This document shows positions 53,257 through 62,095 of a DNA stretch of 64,000 nucleotides, in pieces. The translations under genes were made by a program, and so were the position numbers. Numbering within the stretch: position 1 is the first letter of the stretch; each line of letters begins with the position of its first letter. Source of the stretch: Pseudomonas citri (lineage in GTDB: Bacteria; Pseudomonadota; Gammaproteobacteria; Pseudomonadales; Pseudomonadaceae); NCBI RefSeq assembly GCF_025336485.1, contig NZ_JAODAB010000018.1, positions 59,022-123,021 on the forward strand, in the 5' to 3' direction. The notes under the pieces are model-generated. The model was not told where the DNA came from and made no database searches. It saw only the letters and a program-made list of their open reading frames with translations.

Positions 53257-54702
53257 TTACGATCCGATGTAAGTGGTCTTCACCACGGTGTAGAACTCTT
53301 GCGCGTAGCGCCCCTGCTCACGCGAACCATAGGACGAACCTTTGCGCCCGCCGAACGGCACGTGGTAATCCACGCCGGCGGTCGGCAGGTTGACCATCAC
53401 CATGCCCGCCTGGGAATGGCGCTTGAAATGGTTGGCGTACTTCAACGAGGTGGTGGCGATACCGGCGGACAAACCGAACTCGGTGTCGTTGGCCATCGCC
53501 AACGCCGCCTCGTAGTCGGCCACACGCACGACGTTGGCCACCGGGCCGAAAATCTCCTCGCGGCTGATGCGCATCGACGCTTCGCTGTCGCTGAACAAGG
53601 TCGGCGCCAGGAAATAACCTTCGGTGTCGCACGTCACCAGGCCGCCACCGCTGACCAGCCGCGCACCTTCGCTCTGGCCGATGTCGATGTATTTCAAGTC
53701 CTGGTCGAGTTGGGCCTGGGAAACCACCGGGCCGATGTCGGTGCCGGCCTTCAACGCATGGCCGACGTTGATCGACTGCATGCGCTCGGCCATCGCCGCG
53801 ACGAACTTGTCATGAATGCCGGCGGTAACGATCAGGCGGCTCGAGGCCGTGCAACGCTGGCCGGTGGAATAGAACGCGCTTTGCACCGCCAGTTCGACCG
53901 CCTGCTTGAGGTCGGCGTCGTCAAGGATGATCTGCGGGTTCTTGCCGCCCATTTCCAACTGCACCTTGGCCTGGCGCGACACGCAACTGACAGCGATCTG
54001 CCGCCCTACGCCCACCGAACCGGTGAAGCTGATGCCGTCGACTTTCGGGCTGTTGACCAGCACGTCGCCGACCACGCGGCCGCTGCCCATCACCAGGTTG
54101 AACACACCGGCCGGGAAACCGGCACGGGAAATGATCTCGGCCAAGGCCCAGGCACAGCCCGGCACCAGTTCGGCGGGCTTGATCACCACGCAGTTGCCGT
54201 AAGCCAGGGCCGGGGCGATTTTCCACGCCGGAATCGCAATCGGGAAGTTCCACGGTGTGATCAGGCCGACCACACCGAGGGCTTCACGGGTCACTTCGAC
54301 GTGGACGCCCGGACGCACCGACGGCACGTAGTCGCCCGACAGGCGCAGGCACTCGCCGGCAAAAAACTTGAAGATGTTACCGGCGCGGGTCACTTCGCCG
54401 ATGGCTTCGGGCAAGGTCTTGCCCTCTTCCCGCGCCAGCAGTTGGCCGAGTTCTTCGCGACGGGCGAGGATCTCGCTGCCGACTTTGTCCAGCGCATCAT
54501 GACGAGCCTGGATGCCCGAGGTCGACCAGGCCGGGAACGCGGCCCGGGCGGCTTCGATGGCGGCATTGACTTGAGCTGCGTCAGCCTTGGCGTACTCGCC
54601 GATGACATCGGACAGGTCAGACGGGTTGATGTTGGTGCAGTAGTCGGCACCGGCCACCCACTGACCGTCGATGTAGTTATCGAAACGCTTTGCATCTGCC
54701 AC
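53257..54702 (-). CDS. 2,5-dioxovalerate (alpha-ketoglutarate semialdehyde) dehydrogenase
   Basis: 481 residues from GTG at 54702, supported by AAGGAGG seven bases upstream. NAD(P)-dependent aldehyde dehydrogenase: Asn152 (TPWNFP), Glu250 (QLEMGGKNP) and catalytic Cys284 (GQRCTA). Between kdgD and the hexarate transporter, its substrate is most likely alpha-ketoglutarate semialdehyde from KdgD, giving alpha-ketoglutarate for the TCA cycle. Function inferred from context and family. Confidence 0.92.
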   Translation of the reverse strand: MADAKRFDNYIDGQWVAGADYCTNINPSDLSDVIGEYAKADAAQVNAAIEAARAAFPAWSTSGIQARHDALDKVGSEILARREELGQLLAREEGKTLPEAIGEVTRAGNIFKFFAGECLRLSGDYVPSVRPGVHVEVTREALGVVGLITPWNFPIAIPAWKIAPALAYGNCVVIKPAELVPGCAWALAEIISRAGFPAGVFNLVMGSGRVVGDVLVNSPKVDGISFTGSVGVGRQIAVSCVSRQAKVQLEMGGKNPQIILDDADLKQAVELAVQSAFYSTGQRCTASSRLIVTAGIHDKFVAAMAERMQSINVGHALKAGTDIGPVVSQAQLDQDLKYIDIGQSEGARLVSGGGLVTCDTEGYFLAPTLFSDSEASMRISREEIFGPVANVVRVADYEAALAMANDTEFGLSAGIATTSLKYANHFKRHSQAGMVMVNLPTAGVDYHVPFGGRKGSSYGSREQGRYAQEFYTVVKTTYIGS

Positions 54703-54742
54703 GGATGCTCCTCCTTACATAAAGCCTGTCTGGTTCTGACGG

Positions 54743-54767
54743 CATTCCCACGCAGAGCGTGGGAATG
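54743..54767. repeat. REP palindrome, CATTCCCACGC type
   Basis: CATTCCCACGC (54743-54753) and GCGTGGGAATG (54757-54767) are perfect complements with a three-base loop. A third REP class, distinct from the GTGGGAGC and GTGGCGAGG types, lying between kdgD and the dehydrogenase gene. Confidence 0.8.
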
Positions 54768-54777
54768 AACAACGCAG

Positions 54778-54799
54778 AAAACCGCTGATTGCTCAGCGG
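54778..54799 (-). terminator. Terminator or attenuator after kdgD
   Basis: On the minus strand CCGCTGA-GCAA-TCAGCGG is followed by TTTTCTGC. It sits 15 bases after the kdgD stop and before the dehydrogenase gene, so it may partially separate kdgD from the rest of the operon. Confidence 0.7.
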
Positions 54800-54813
54800 C
54801 CTCGTCGGGTCTG

Positions 54814-55725
54814 TTACTGCTGACCTTGCTTGTCGATCAGCGCGGCCAGGACTTCGTACTCGGCTGGCAGCAGGTCGGTCAGCGGCGTGCGCACAGGACC
54901 TGCGTCATAGCCGACGATCTTGGCACCGGCCTTGACGATGCTCACCGCATAACCGGCCTTGCGGTTGCGGATGTCCAGGTACGGCAGGAAGAAGTCGTCG
55001 ATGATCTTGCCAACGGTGGCGTGATCGTCGCGAGCAATGGCGTGGTAGAAATCCATCGCGGTTTTCGGGATGAAGTTGAACACCGCCGAGGAGTAGACCG
55101 GCACGCCCAGGGCCTTGTAGGCCGCGGCGTAGACTTCGGCGGTCGGCAGGCCACCCAGGTAGCTGAAGCGATCGCCGAGGCGACGGCGGATCGACACCAT
55201 CAACTCGATATCGCCCAGGCCGTCCTTGTAGCCGATCAGGTTCGGGCAACGCTCGGCCAGTTGTTCCAGCTGAGTGGCGTTCAGGCGGCAGACGTTGCGG
55301 TTGTACACCACCACGCCGATCTTCACCGATTTGCACACGGCTTCAACGTGGGCGGCCACGCCGTCCTGGCTGGCTTCGGTCAGGTAGTGCGGCAGCAGCA
55401 ACAGGCCCTTGGCGCCCAGGCGCTCGGCTTCTTGAGCGTATTCGATGGCCTGGCGGGTCGCACCGCCGACACCGGCAAGGATTGGCACGCTGGAAGCGCA
55501 GGTATCGACAGCGGTCTTGATGACTTGCGAATACTCACTGGCGGCCAGGGAGAAGAATTCACCGGTGCCGCCTGCTGCGAACAGTGCAGAGGCACCATAC
55601 GGGGCCAGCCACTCGAGGCGTTTGATGTAGCTGTCGCGGTTGAAATCGCCGTTGGCAGTGAAATCGGTGACCGGGAACGACAGCAGGCCAGACGAGAGGA
55701 TGGACTTCAGTTCTTGTGGATTCAT
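54814..55725 (-). CDS. kdgD: 5-dehydro-4-deoxyglucarate dehydratase
   Basis: 303 residues from the ATG at 55725; an upstream in-frame extension is rejected. DHDPS/NAL superfamily lyase: converts 5-keto-4-deoxyglucarate to alpha-ketoglutarate semialdehyde with loss of water and CO2. Seen: LLSFPVTDFTANGDFNRDSY, ALFAAGGTGEFFSLA, VVVYNRNVCRL, and the Schiff-base Lys in NLIGYKDGLGD. First gene of the catabolic set; a candidate operator lies 60-80 bases upstream. Confidence 0.95.
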   Translation of the reverse strand: MNPQELKSILSSGLLSFPVTDFTANGDFNRDSYIKRLEWLAPYGASALFAAGGTGEFFSLAASEYSQVIKTAVDTCASSVPILAGVGGATRQAIEYAQEAERLGAKGLLLLPHYLTEASQDGVAAHVEAVCKSVKIGVVVYNRNVCRLNATQLEQLAERCPNLIGYKDGLGDIELMVSIRRRLGDRFSYLGGLPTAEVYAAAYKALGVPVYSSAVFNFIPKTAMDFYHAIARDDHATVGKIIDDFFLPYLDIRNRKAGYAVSIVKAGAKIVGYDAGPVRTPLTDLLPAEYEVLAALIDKQGQQ

Positions 55726-55784
55726 TATTCGAACACCCTGGACGCAAATGATGTGTTGTAGGAAACGGTTGAGCTTCACGAGAA

Positions 55785-55805
55785 GTTGTAGGTCATCGTA
55801 CAACC
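55785..55805 (-). promoter_or_regulatory. Candidate GntR/FadR operator before kdgD
   Basis: GTTGTA (55785-55790) and TACAAC (55799-55804) form an inverted repeat. The inner stretch GGTCATCGTACAACC (55791-55805) matches, in reverse complement, 14 of 15 bases of a site before the regulator gene at 57247-57261. Distance to the kdgD ATG is 60-80 bases. Confidence 0.6.
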
Positions 55806-56095
55806 AAAAATATGAACGTCAACTGTATTTCGTCTTTTGTCAGGGGGCGAATCTGGGGGGCTGGTCTGAAAGACTTGTAAATCGGGTCTTTGAGTCAGGA
55901 TTGAAGGATCGATAAAACTCGTGGTCGAGCCCCTGGACCGCTCATCGCCACTGTCGACTTTGCCAGTAGGCGCCGTCATGGCAAGAGGGCATAACCCCAT
56001 ATGGCCGCGCCATGCCCGGCCGCAGTCCTTCTTTTGATCTTTTAAGTGAGTCGCCCGTACGCGCCGACCGGGGTCGCCTCACAGGGAGTGACATC

Positions 56096-56452
56096 ATGAC
56101 GACGTATGCGAAACCCATGCTCAAGGACTTTCCAGCCACTGGAGAAGTCACGATCAGCCTGTCAAAGACAAAGACGTTAATCGTGAAGATTCCAGATGCA
56201 GCTTTCAAACCGTACTCGAACGCCCACCTGACTCTGGGCGCCGGCTCGACGCCTCCAACTTCGGTAGGCGCGTTTACACCTCTGACCGAGGGCGAGGAAG
56301 GTACGCCACGCAAGGATGTGACAGTGACTCTAACCACCACCGACCTGGTAGCTTTCAGCGGCCAATTGGTTGAGCTTCGTTACGAGGTTAGCTACGAGAG
56401 CGGCTGGGACCCCGATGTATCCGAGCCGCAAATGTTGCGGATCAAGGCATAG
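56096..56452 (+). CDS. Hypothetical protein between kdgD and its regulator
   Basis: 118 residues from the ATG at 56096, preceded by AGGGAG. No signal or membrane segment. The second half has a strand-rich pattern (VTVTLTTTDLVAF, LVELRYEVSYESGW) suggesting an immunoglobulin-like or beta-sandwich fold. Codon use looks less GC-rich than the neighbours. The last 11 bases overlap the convergent regulator gene. I do not recognise the family; it seems to be an insertion between a catabolic operon and its regulator. Confidence 0.7.
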   Translation: MTTYAKPMLKDFPATGEVTISLSKTKTLIVKIPDAAFKPYSNAHLTLGAGSTPPTSVGAFTPLTEGEEGTPRKDVTVTLTTTDLVAFSGQLVELRYEVSYESGWDPDVSEPQMLRIKA

Positions 56453-57197
56453 GGCTGCGCGCCTGCGCCTCTTCATGGGCCTGGCGCAGTCTTTCGCGGC
56501 TGTTGGTCAGGTGCAAACGCATGGCCGCGCGGGCCGCGTCGGCGTCCTGGCGGGCGATGGCTTCGTAGATTTCCTCATGTTCGCGGCTCAGGCGATCCAT
56601 GTAGTGTTGCTGGTCGTCGTGGGCCAGGCGCGCCGAATTCAGGCGGGTCCGCGGGATGATGCTGGTGCCCAGGTGGGTCATGATGTCGGTGAAGTAGCGG
56701 TTGCCAGTGGACAAGGCAATTTCCAGGTGGAAGGCGAAGTCCGAGGCCACCGCGTCGCTGGCGTGGGCGGCGCTCTCTTTCAAGGCGTCGAGGGCGGCGC
56801 GCATGGTCGCCAGTTGCTCATCGCTGCGGCGTTGTGCAGCCAGGCCGGCGGATTCCACCTCCAGGCTGATGCGCAATTCCAGGATCGCCAGCACGTCACG
56901 CAAGGTGACCACCGTGGCTGGGTCGATGCGGAAACCGCTCGGGCTCGGCGTGTCCAGCACGAAGGTGCCGATGCCGTGGCGGGTTTCCACCTGGCCGGCC
57001 GCCTGCAAGCGGGAAATCGCTTCGCGCACCACCGTGCGGCTGACGCCATGGGCTTCCATGATCGCCGACTCGGTGGGCAATTTATCGCCACGTTTGAGCA
57101 AGCCATCGCGAATCTGCTCGGTCAGCACCGTCACCAGCTCCTGCGCCAGGCTACGGCGCTTGCGGGGAAGGCGGGGTACGTCGATCGGGTTTTCCAT
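56442..57197 (-). CDS. GntR/FadR-family regulator of the galactarate genes
   Basis: 251 residues from the ATG at 57197. N-terminal winged helix (about 13-80; GDKLPTESAIMEAHGVSRT, VVREAISRLQAAGQVET) and C-terminal FCD ligand domain (about 100-235; FHLEIALSTGNRYF, and REHEEIYEAIARQDADAARA) with the usual metal-binding residues. Such regulators control sugar-acid catabolism and release DNA on binding a pathway intermediate. Its regulation of the kdgD operon is inferred from position and the shared motif. Confidence 0.88.
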   Translation of the reverse strand: MENPIDVPRLPRKRRSLAQELVTVLTEQIRDGLLKRGDKLPTESAIMEAHGVSRTVVREAISRLQAAGQVETRHGIGTFVLDTPSPSGFRIDPATVVTLRDVLAILELRISLEVESAGLAAQRRSDEQLATMRAALDALKESAAHASDAVASDFAFHLEIALSTGNRYFTDIMTHLGTSIIPRTRLNSARLAHDDQQHYMDRLSREHEEIYEAIARQDADAARAAMRLHLTNSRERLRQAHEEAQARSPMP

Positions 57198-57246
57198 GTG
57201 TCTGTGTCTCGGCAAGCGGCTGAATGGCAACATCATAGCGCAACGC

Positions 57247-57261
57247 GGTTGTACGATCACC
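57247..57261 (-). promoter_or_regulatory. Candidate autoregulatory operator of the FadR-type gene
   Basis: GGTTGTACGATCACC, 50 bases before the regulator ATG, differs at one position from the reverse complement of the site before kdgD. A related GTGTACGACAAT lies about 50 bases further upstream. Confidence 0.55.
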
Positions 57262-57315
57262 GTGGGTCCTGGCGACCTTATCGAAGACCGCCACAACGGT
57301 GTACGACAATCCCCA

Positions 57316-59043
57316 TCAGGCAGTCACGGTGCGTTCCAGCAGTTGGCCGTTTTCAATACGCACGTGTCGCGGATGGAAACGTTTCAAACTGCTTCGGTGT
57401 CCCACGCTGACGATGCTCAAGCCTGGTAATTGATCGATCAACGCCTGGTACAGGCTCGCTTCGTCTTCTTCGTCCATCGCCGAAGTGGCTTCGTCCATGT
57501 ACAGCCAGTGCGGCGCATAGAGCAAGGCGCGAGCGAAGGCCAGGCGCTGTTGCTCACCGGGGGAAAGCATGCGCTGCCAGTGGTTGGCTTCATCCAATCG
57601 TGTCACCAGGTGCGTCAGGCGGCAGGTTTCCAGCACCTGTGCATAACGCTCCTGCGGGTACGTGGCGCCAGGCTGTGGATAACTCAAGGCATCGCGCAAG
57701 GTGCCGATGGGCAGATAAGGCTTTTGCGGCAGGAACAGATAACGCGTCGCCGGCAGCAGGATCCGGCCATGACCGGTGGGCCACAAATGTCCCATGGCGC
57801 GCAGCAGCGTGGACTTGCCACTGCCGGAGCGGCCGCTGAGCATCACCCGCTCGCCCGGCTCCACCGTCATGTCCGCGTTGCTCAGCAGGTGACGCCCATC
57901 GGCCAGGTCCAACCCCAGGTGGCGCACCTTCAACGCGTCGCCCTGTGCTTGCACGTCGATGGCTGGCGCGCGTTCTTCGTTATCGCTCATCGCCTGACGG
58001 AAGCTCAGCAGACGATCACACGTGGCGCGCCAGGCGGCGAGGTCGGCATAGGCGCTGATGAACCAACTGAAGTTCTCCTGCACGTTGCCGAACGCCGAGT
58101 TGATCTGCATGAGCTCGCCCAGTTGGATCTTGCCGGCGAAGTAGCGCGGCGCCGCCACCATGAACGGGAAGATGATCGCGATCTGGCTGTAACCGGAGGT
58201 AAAGAAGGTCAGGCGCTTGGACACTCGCATGATGTCCCAGAAGTTATGCCAGACCAGGCCGAAGCGTCCGCTCAGGCGGCGGTTCTCGTTGGGCTCGCCG
58301 TTGTACAGCGCAATGCTCTCGGCGTTCTCGCGCACCCGTACCATGGAGAAACGCAGGTCGGCTTCGAAGCGCTGCTGGTTGTTGTTCAGACCGATCAGAC
58401 GGCGGCCGATCAGGTGCGTCAGCCAACTGCCCACTACCGCATACACCAGCGCGCACCAGAACATGTAGCCGGGGATGGTGTAGCCGAACACTTCGATGCT
58501 GCCCGACACGCCCCACAAAATGATCGAGAACGACACCAGGCTGACCACGGTACGCAGCAACCCCAGGCCCAGGCTCAGGGTGTTGGTGGTGAAGCTGTTG
58601 AGGTCTTCGGAAATCCGCTGGTCCGGGTTGTCGGTGTAGCCGCCCTGCTCCAGGCGGTAGTAGTTCTTGTCATTGAGCCAACGGGCAAAATGCTGCTCGG
58701 TGAGCCAGGCCCGCCAGCGGATGGTCAACATCTGCGTGAGGTACAAACGATAAACGGCGCCGAGGATCGCCACCGCCGCGATGCCGCAGAAATACAGGAT
58801 CAACTGCCAGAACGCCGCGCTGTCCTTCTCTTGCAGGGCGTTGTAGAAATCCTTGTACCAGCTGTTGATCCACACCGAGATCGCCACGCTGAACAGCGAC
58901 AGCGCGATGACGGCGATCAACAGTGTCCAGGCCTTGCCCTTCTCCTCACTGCGCCAGTACGGCGTGGTCATTTGCCAGACACGGCGGAAAAACTGCCCGC
59001 GCACCGCGTCATTGACCGCGGAATATTCAGCGTTCTGATTCAT
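57316..59043 (-). CDS. ABC transporter fused permease/ATPase, SbmA/YddA-like
   Basis: 575 residues: cytoplasmic start, about six membrane helices to residue 320 (ISVWINSWYKDFYNALQEKD, DNPDQRISEDLNSFTT), then an ABC domain with Walker A GRSGSGKSTLLRAMG, signature LSPGEQQRLAFARALLY, Walker B WLYMDEATSAMD and HRSSL switch. The family (YddA, Rv1819c, SbmA/BacA permeases) moves cobalamin, peptides or fatty acyl compounds; direction and substrate are unknown here. Not linked to the regulator downstream by obvious function. Confidence 0.88.
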   Translation of the reverse strand: MNQNAEYSAVNDAVRGQFFRRVWQMTTPYWRSEEKGKAWTLLIAVIALSLFSVAISVWINSWYKDFYNALQEKDSAAFWQLILYFCGIAAVAILGAVYRLYLTQMLTIRWRAWLTEQHFARWLNDKNYYRLEQGGYTDNPDQRISEDLNSFTTNTLSLGLGLLRTVVSLVSFSIILWGVSGSIEVFGYTIPGYMFWCALVYAVVGSWLTHLIGRRLIGLNNNQQRFEADLRFSMVRVRENAESIALYNGEPNENRRLSGRFGLVWHNFWDIMRVSKRLTFFTSGYSQIAIIFPFMVAAPRYFAGKIQLGELMQINSAFGNVQENFSWFISAYADLAAWRATCDRLLSFRQAMSDNEERAPAIDVQAQGDALKVRHLGLDLADGRHLLSNADMTVEPGERVMLSGRSGSGKSTLLRAMGHLWPTGHGRILLPATRYLFLPQKPYLPIGTLRDALSYPQPGATYPQERYAQVLETCRLTHLVTRLDEANHWQRMLSPGEQQRLAFARALLYAPHWLYMDEATSAMDEEDEASLYQALIDQLPGLSIVSVGHRSSLKRFHPRHVRIENGQLLERTVTA

Positions 59044-59073
59044 GGTTAAGGCTCGATAGAAAAAAGAACAGAC

Positions 59074-59100
59074 TCGGGCCGATCATAAACAACGGCCCGA
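59074..59100 (-). terminator. Terminator after roxR
   Basis: TCGGGCCG/CGGCCCGA (59074-59081 with 59093-59100), an 8-bp stem with an 11-base loop; on the minus strand a TTCTTTTTT run begins about ten bases after the stem. It lies between roxR and the ABC gene. Confidence 0.6.
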
Positions 59101-59138
59101 TTTCCCGCGAGGGTGGACAGCATCTGTTCAGCGCAGGT

Positions 59139-59699
59139 TCAGCGACGCACGGGACGCTTCTGCAATTTACGCTGCAAGGTCCGCCGGTGCATGCCCAGGG
59201 CGCGGGCCGTGGCGGAGATATTGCCTTCGTGCTCGGTCAACACGCGCTGGATGTGCTCCCATTGCAGGCGATCCACCGACATGGGGTTCTCCGGCACCAG
59301 GGAGTCGAGGTCGGCGTGCTCGGACAACAGCGCCGCCAGCACGTCATCGGCGTCGGCGGGCTTGCACAGGTAATTGCAGGCGCCGCGCTTGATGGCCTCG
59401 ACCGCCGTGGCAATGCTCGAATAGCCGGTGAGGATCACCACGCGCATCTCCGGGTCCAGTTCCAGTAGCTTGGGCAACAACACCAGGCCCGAATCGCCGT
59501 CCATTTTCAGGTCCAGGGCCGCATAGTCCGGCAGGTCGGCCTGGGCGATGGTCAGGCCCTCCTCGGCGGAGCCGGCGGTACTGACTCGGAAGCCGCGCCG
59601 GGACATGGCCCGGGCCATGACGCGGGTGAACGTGGCATCGTCATCTACCAGCAGCAGGTGCGGCAGCTCTTCGCCGTCGACTTGGATCTCGTCACTCAT
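59139..59699 (-). CDS. roxR: Redox response regulator RoxR (RegA/PrrA family)
   Basis: 186 residues from the ATG at 59699. Receiver domain with DDD at 19-21 and phosphoacceptor Asp63 (ALDLKMDG), followed by a short Pro-containing linker and a Fis-type helix-turn-helix (about 158-182; GNISATARALGMHRRTLQRK), the compact RegA layout. In Pseudomonas RoxSR controls terminal oxidases, including the cyanide-insensitive oxidase. Start overlaps the roxS stop by eight bases. Confidence 0.95.
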   Translation of the reverse strand: MSDEIQVDGEELPHLLLVDDDATFTRVMARAMSRRGFRVSTAGSAEEGLTIAQADLPDYAALDLKMDGDSGLVLLPKLLELDPEMRVVILTGYSSIATAVEAIKRGACNYLCKPADADDVLAALLSEHADLDSLVPENPMSVDRLQWEHIQRVLTEHEGNISATARALGMHRRTLQRKLQKRPVRR

Positions 59700-60954
59700 G
59701 TTCGTTTCCTCGGTCGGCATGGGGTAGGCGCAGCTCGGTGAGCGTGCCGCCGCTCTCATGGGGGTAAAGTTTCACCGAGCCGCCGGCGCGTGTCACGCTG
59801 GCTTTGCTCAAAAACAGGCCAAGGCCCAGGCCTTTGCCCTTGGTGGTATAGAACGGTTTGCCGATCTGCTCGGCGATGGCCAGCGGCACACCTGCGCCGT
59901 GGTCGCGAATGCAGATCGTCAGCTCATAGGCATTCCAATCCAGCACCACTTCCAGGCCTTCAGGGCAGGCATCGGCGGCGTTGTTCAACAGGTTCAGCAG
60001 CGCCTGGGTCAGGTCCGGTGGCGGCGCCATGCGTGGCACCGGGCCCTGGCCCAGGCGCTGGAGGCGATAGCTGGCTTCAGGACGCATCAAGTGCCAGCGG
60101 TTCAAGGCCTCGTCGAGCCAGTCAGTGACGTCCTGCATGTCGATGGCCAGCCGACGGTTGGCCTCGGCCGCACGCACCAGGTATTGCAGGGTTTCCTTGC
60201 AAAGCTTGACCTGGTCCTGCAACACACTGAGGTCCTCTTGCAGCGCCGGGTCGGCATGGTCCCGGCACATCTCCTTGAGCAGTACGCTCATGGTCGCCAG
60301 CGGCGTACCCAGCTCATGGGCGGCGCCGGCAGCCTGGGTGGCCACGGCCAACAGTTGCTCGTCGCGCAGGCCCTCCTCGCGGCGGATAGCTCGCAGTTCT
60401 TCCTGACGGCGCAACTCTTCGGCCATGCGCGCGGCAAAGAACGTGATGACGGCCGCGGCCAGGGCGAAACTCAACCACATGCCGTAGATCTGCAGGTTTT
60501 CCCGGGCGATGGGGAACGTTTCCAAAGGATAGAAGCGTGCCAGCAGCAAGGTGTACGAGGCCAGGGCAATGCCGGAAAGGATCAGCGAAAAACGCCACGG
60601 CAAGGTCACCGCGGCGATCGTCAGCGGCACGAGGTAATAGGACACGAAGGGGTTGGTGGAGCCACCGGAGAAGTACAGCAGCGCACTGTGGATAAACAGG
60701 TCGCAGGCCAGTTGCACGGCATACTCCAGCTCGGTCACCGGCCACGAGGTGTTCAACCGAATCGCCGTCAGCGCGCACAACACCGTGGAACAGGCCAGGG
60801 TAATCGCCAGTTGCTGCCAGGGCAGCGGCAGCAGGTCGAACCAATAGGCCAGCCCGACCGAGCCGGCCTGGGCCGCCAGGACCAGGATGCGGATGAATGT
60901 CAGGCGCCAGAGGTTCTGGCGAGAGGCAGAAGTCAATTGCAAAGGGGTGAGCAT
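59692..60954 (-). CDS. roxS: Redox sensor kinase RoxS (RegB/PrrB family)
   Basis: 420 residues from the ATG at 60954 (CAGGAG six bases upstream). Six N-terminal membrane helices contain the ubiquinone-binding motif GGSTNPF at residues 97-103. His213 (AAHELGTPLA) is the phosphorylated residue and Cys252 (VKLCKETL) matches the redox-active cysteine of RegB. The ATPase domain (NLLNNAADACPEG, GKGLGLGLFLSKA) is complete. Senses quinone or redox state and phosphorylates RoxR. Confidence 0.96.
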   Translation of the reverse strand: MLTPLQLTSASRQNLWRLTFIRILVLAAQAGSVGLAYWFDLLPLPWQQLAITLACSTVLCALTAIRLNTSWPVTELEYAVQLACDLFIHSALLYFSGGSTNPFVSYYLVPLTIAAVTLPWRFSLILSGIALASYTLLLARFYPLETFPIARENLQIYGMWLSFALAAAVITFFAARMAEELRRQEELRAIRREEGLRDEQLLAVATQAAGAAHELGTPLATMSVLLKEMCRDHADPALQEDLSVLQDQVKLCKETLQYLVRAAEANRRLAIDMQDVTDWLDEALNRWHLMRPEASYRLQRLGQGPVPRMAPPPDLTQALLNLLNNAADACPEGLEVVLDWNAYELTICIRDHGAGVPLAIAEQIGKPFYTTKGKGLGLGLFLSKASVTRAGGSVKLYPHESGGTLTELRLPHADRGNEHE

Positions 60955-61187
60955 GAGCTCTCCTGATGAGCGCTCCAGGCGAATCGCACGGAGTATAACC
61001 AAGGCGCGGGTGGCGCTGACAGACATGCGGCAAAGCGCCACAGTTCTGAATACGACTTTTCCCCCGTGGCGAGGGATATGCATCTGTATAGAAGTTGTAA
61101 CTGTGCGAACCGGATCCAAAAAGCTAGAGTCTTATCGTTCACGCAGGCCCCGATCTCCCCCCCTGCGCACCGTCCAAGGAGCTTTTC

Positions 61188-61904
61188 ATGCACACGTTCC
61201 GTCGCCACGCCGCCCTGCTCGCCCTCAGCCTCGGCACCGTCGCCAGCCTGCCGGCGCTGGCCGCCGATGAGCTTCACTACAACCAGATTTCCCTGCGTGC
61301 CGAAGCCAGCCAGGAAGTGGCCCGCGACCTGATGATCGTCACCCTCTACACCGAGGAACAGAACACCGATCCGGCCAAACTCGCCGCCGCCGTCAGCACC
61401 ACGCTGAACAAAGCCATCGGCCAGGCCAAGCAAGTCAAAGGCATCGACCTGCGCCAGGGCAGCCGCAACAGCTACCCGATCTACGACAACAAAGGCGGGA
61501 AAATCACAGGCTGGCGCGAACGCGCCGAACTGCGCCTGGAAAGCGCCGACTTCGCTGCCTTGTCCAAACTCACCGGCGAACTGCTCACCGACATGAAAAT
61601 GGGCGGCATGGACTTCGCCATCTCCACCGCCACCCGCCAGACCAGCGAAGACGCCCTGCTCAAGGACGCCGTCAACGCCTTCAAGGCCCGCGCCCAACTG
61701 GCCACCGAAGCCCTGGGCGGCAAGGGTTACAAGATCGTCAGCCTGAACCTCAACGCCAACGGTTATCCACAACCCTACCTGCGCGCGCCGATGATGATGA
61801 AAGGCGCGTCCATGGATGCTGAATCCGTCACGCCTGAGGTGGAAGCGGGTACCAGCAAGGTGAGCATGACGGCGGATGGGGCGATTGAAGTACTGATGCA
61901 GTAA
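61188..61904 (+). CDS. Periplasmic SIMPL-domain protein (DUF541)
   Basis: 238 residues with a signal peptide ending at LPALA. The mature part fits the SIMPL/DUF541 family (EASQEVARDLMIVTLYTEEQ, YPIYDNKGGKITGWRERAEL). Related proteins such as BP26 form ring-like channels; function in Pseudomonas is unclear. AAGGAG precedes the ATG. Divergent from roxS, as in P. aeruginosa as far as I recall. Confidence 0.9.
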   Translation: MHTFRRHAALLALSLGTVASLPALAADELHYNQISLRAEASQEVARDLMIVTLYTEEQNTDPAKLAAAVSTTLNKAIGQAKQVKGIDLRQGSRNSYPIYDNKGGKITGWRERAELRLESADFAALSKLTGELLTDMKMGGMDFAISTATRQTSEDALLKDAVNAFKARAQLATEALGGKGYKIVSLNLNANGYPQPYLRAPMMMKGASMDAESVTPEVEAGTSKVSMTADGAIEVLMQ

Positions 61905-62062
61905 TGATGGCTCGACTGAGACGCTCGGCCAGATGACGCATCCTTGCTCCCGCTGGGTCGGTCCGCGTTCGGGCGTAGCAGCCCCCCCTGACACCGCAAT
62001 GTGTCAGATGAATGGAGCAGGGCCCTCTGCAAGAGCTCCATCGCTCAAGGCACCACAAATAC

Positions 62063-62087
62063 AAAAGCCCGCAACCGCGGGCTTTTT
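62063..62087. terminator. Terminator between SIMPL gene and yoeB
   Basis: AAAAGCCCGC (62063-62072), loop AACC, GCGGGCTTTT (62077-62086) plus a further T; works for both convergent units. A smaller CTGACAC/GTGTCAG stem lies at 61988-62007. Confidence 0.88.
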
Positions 62088-62095
62088 GTCGGGCA

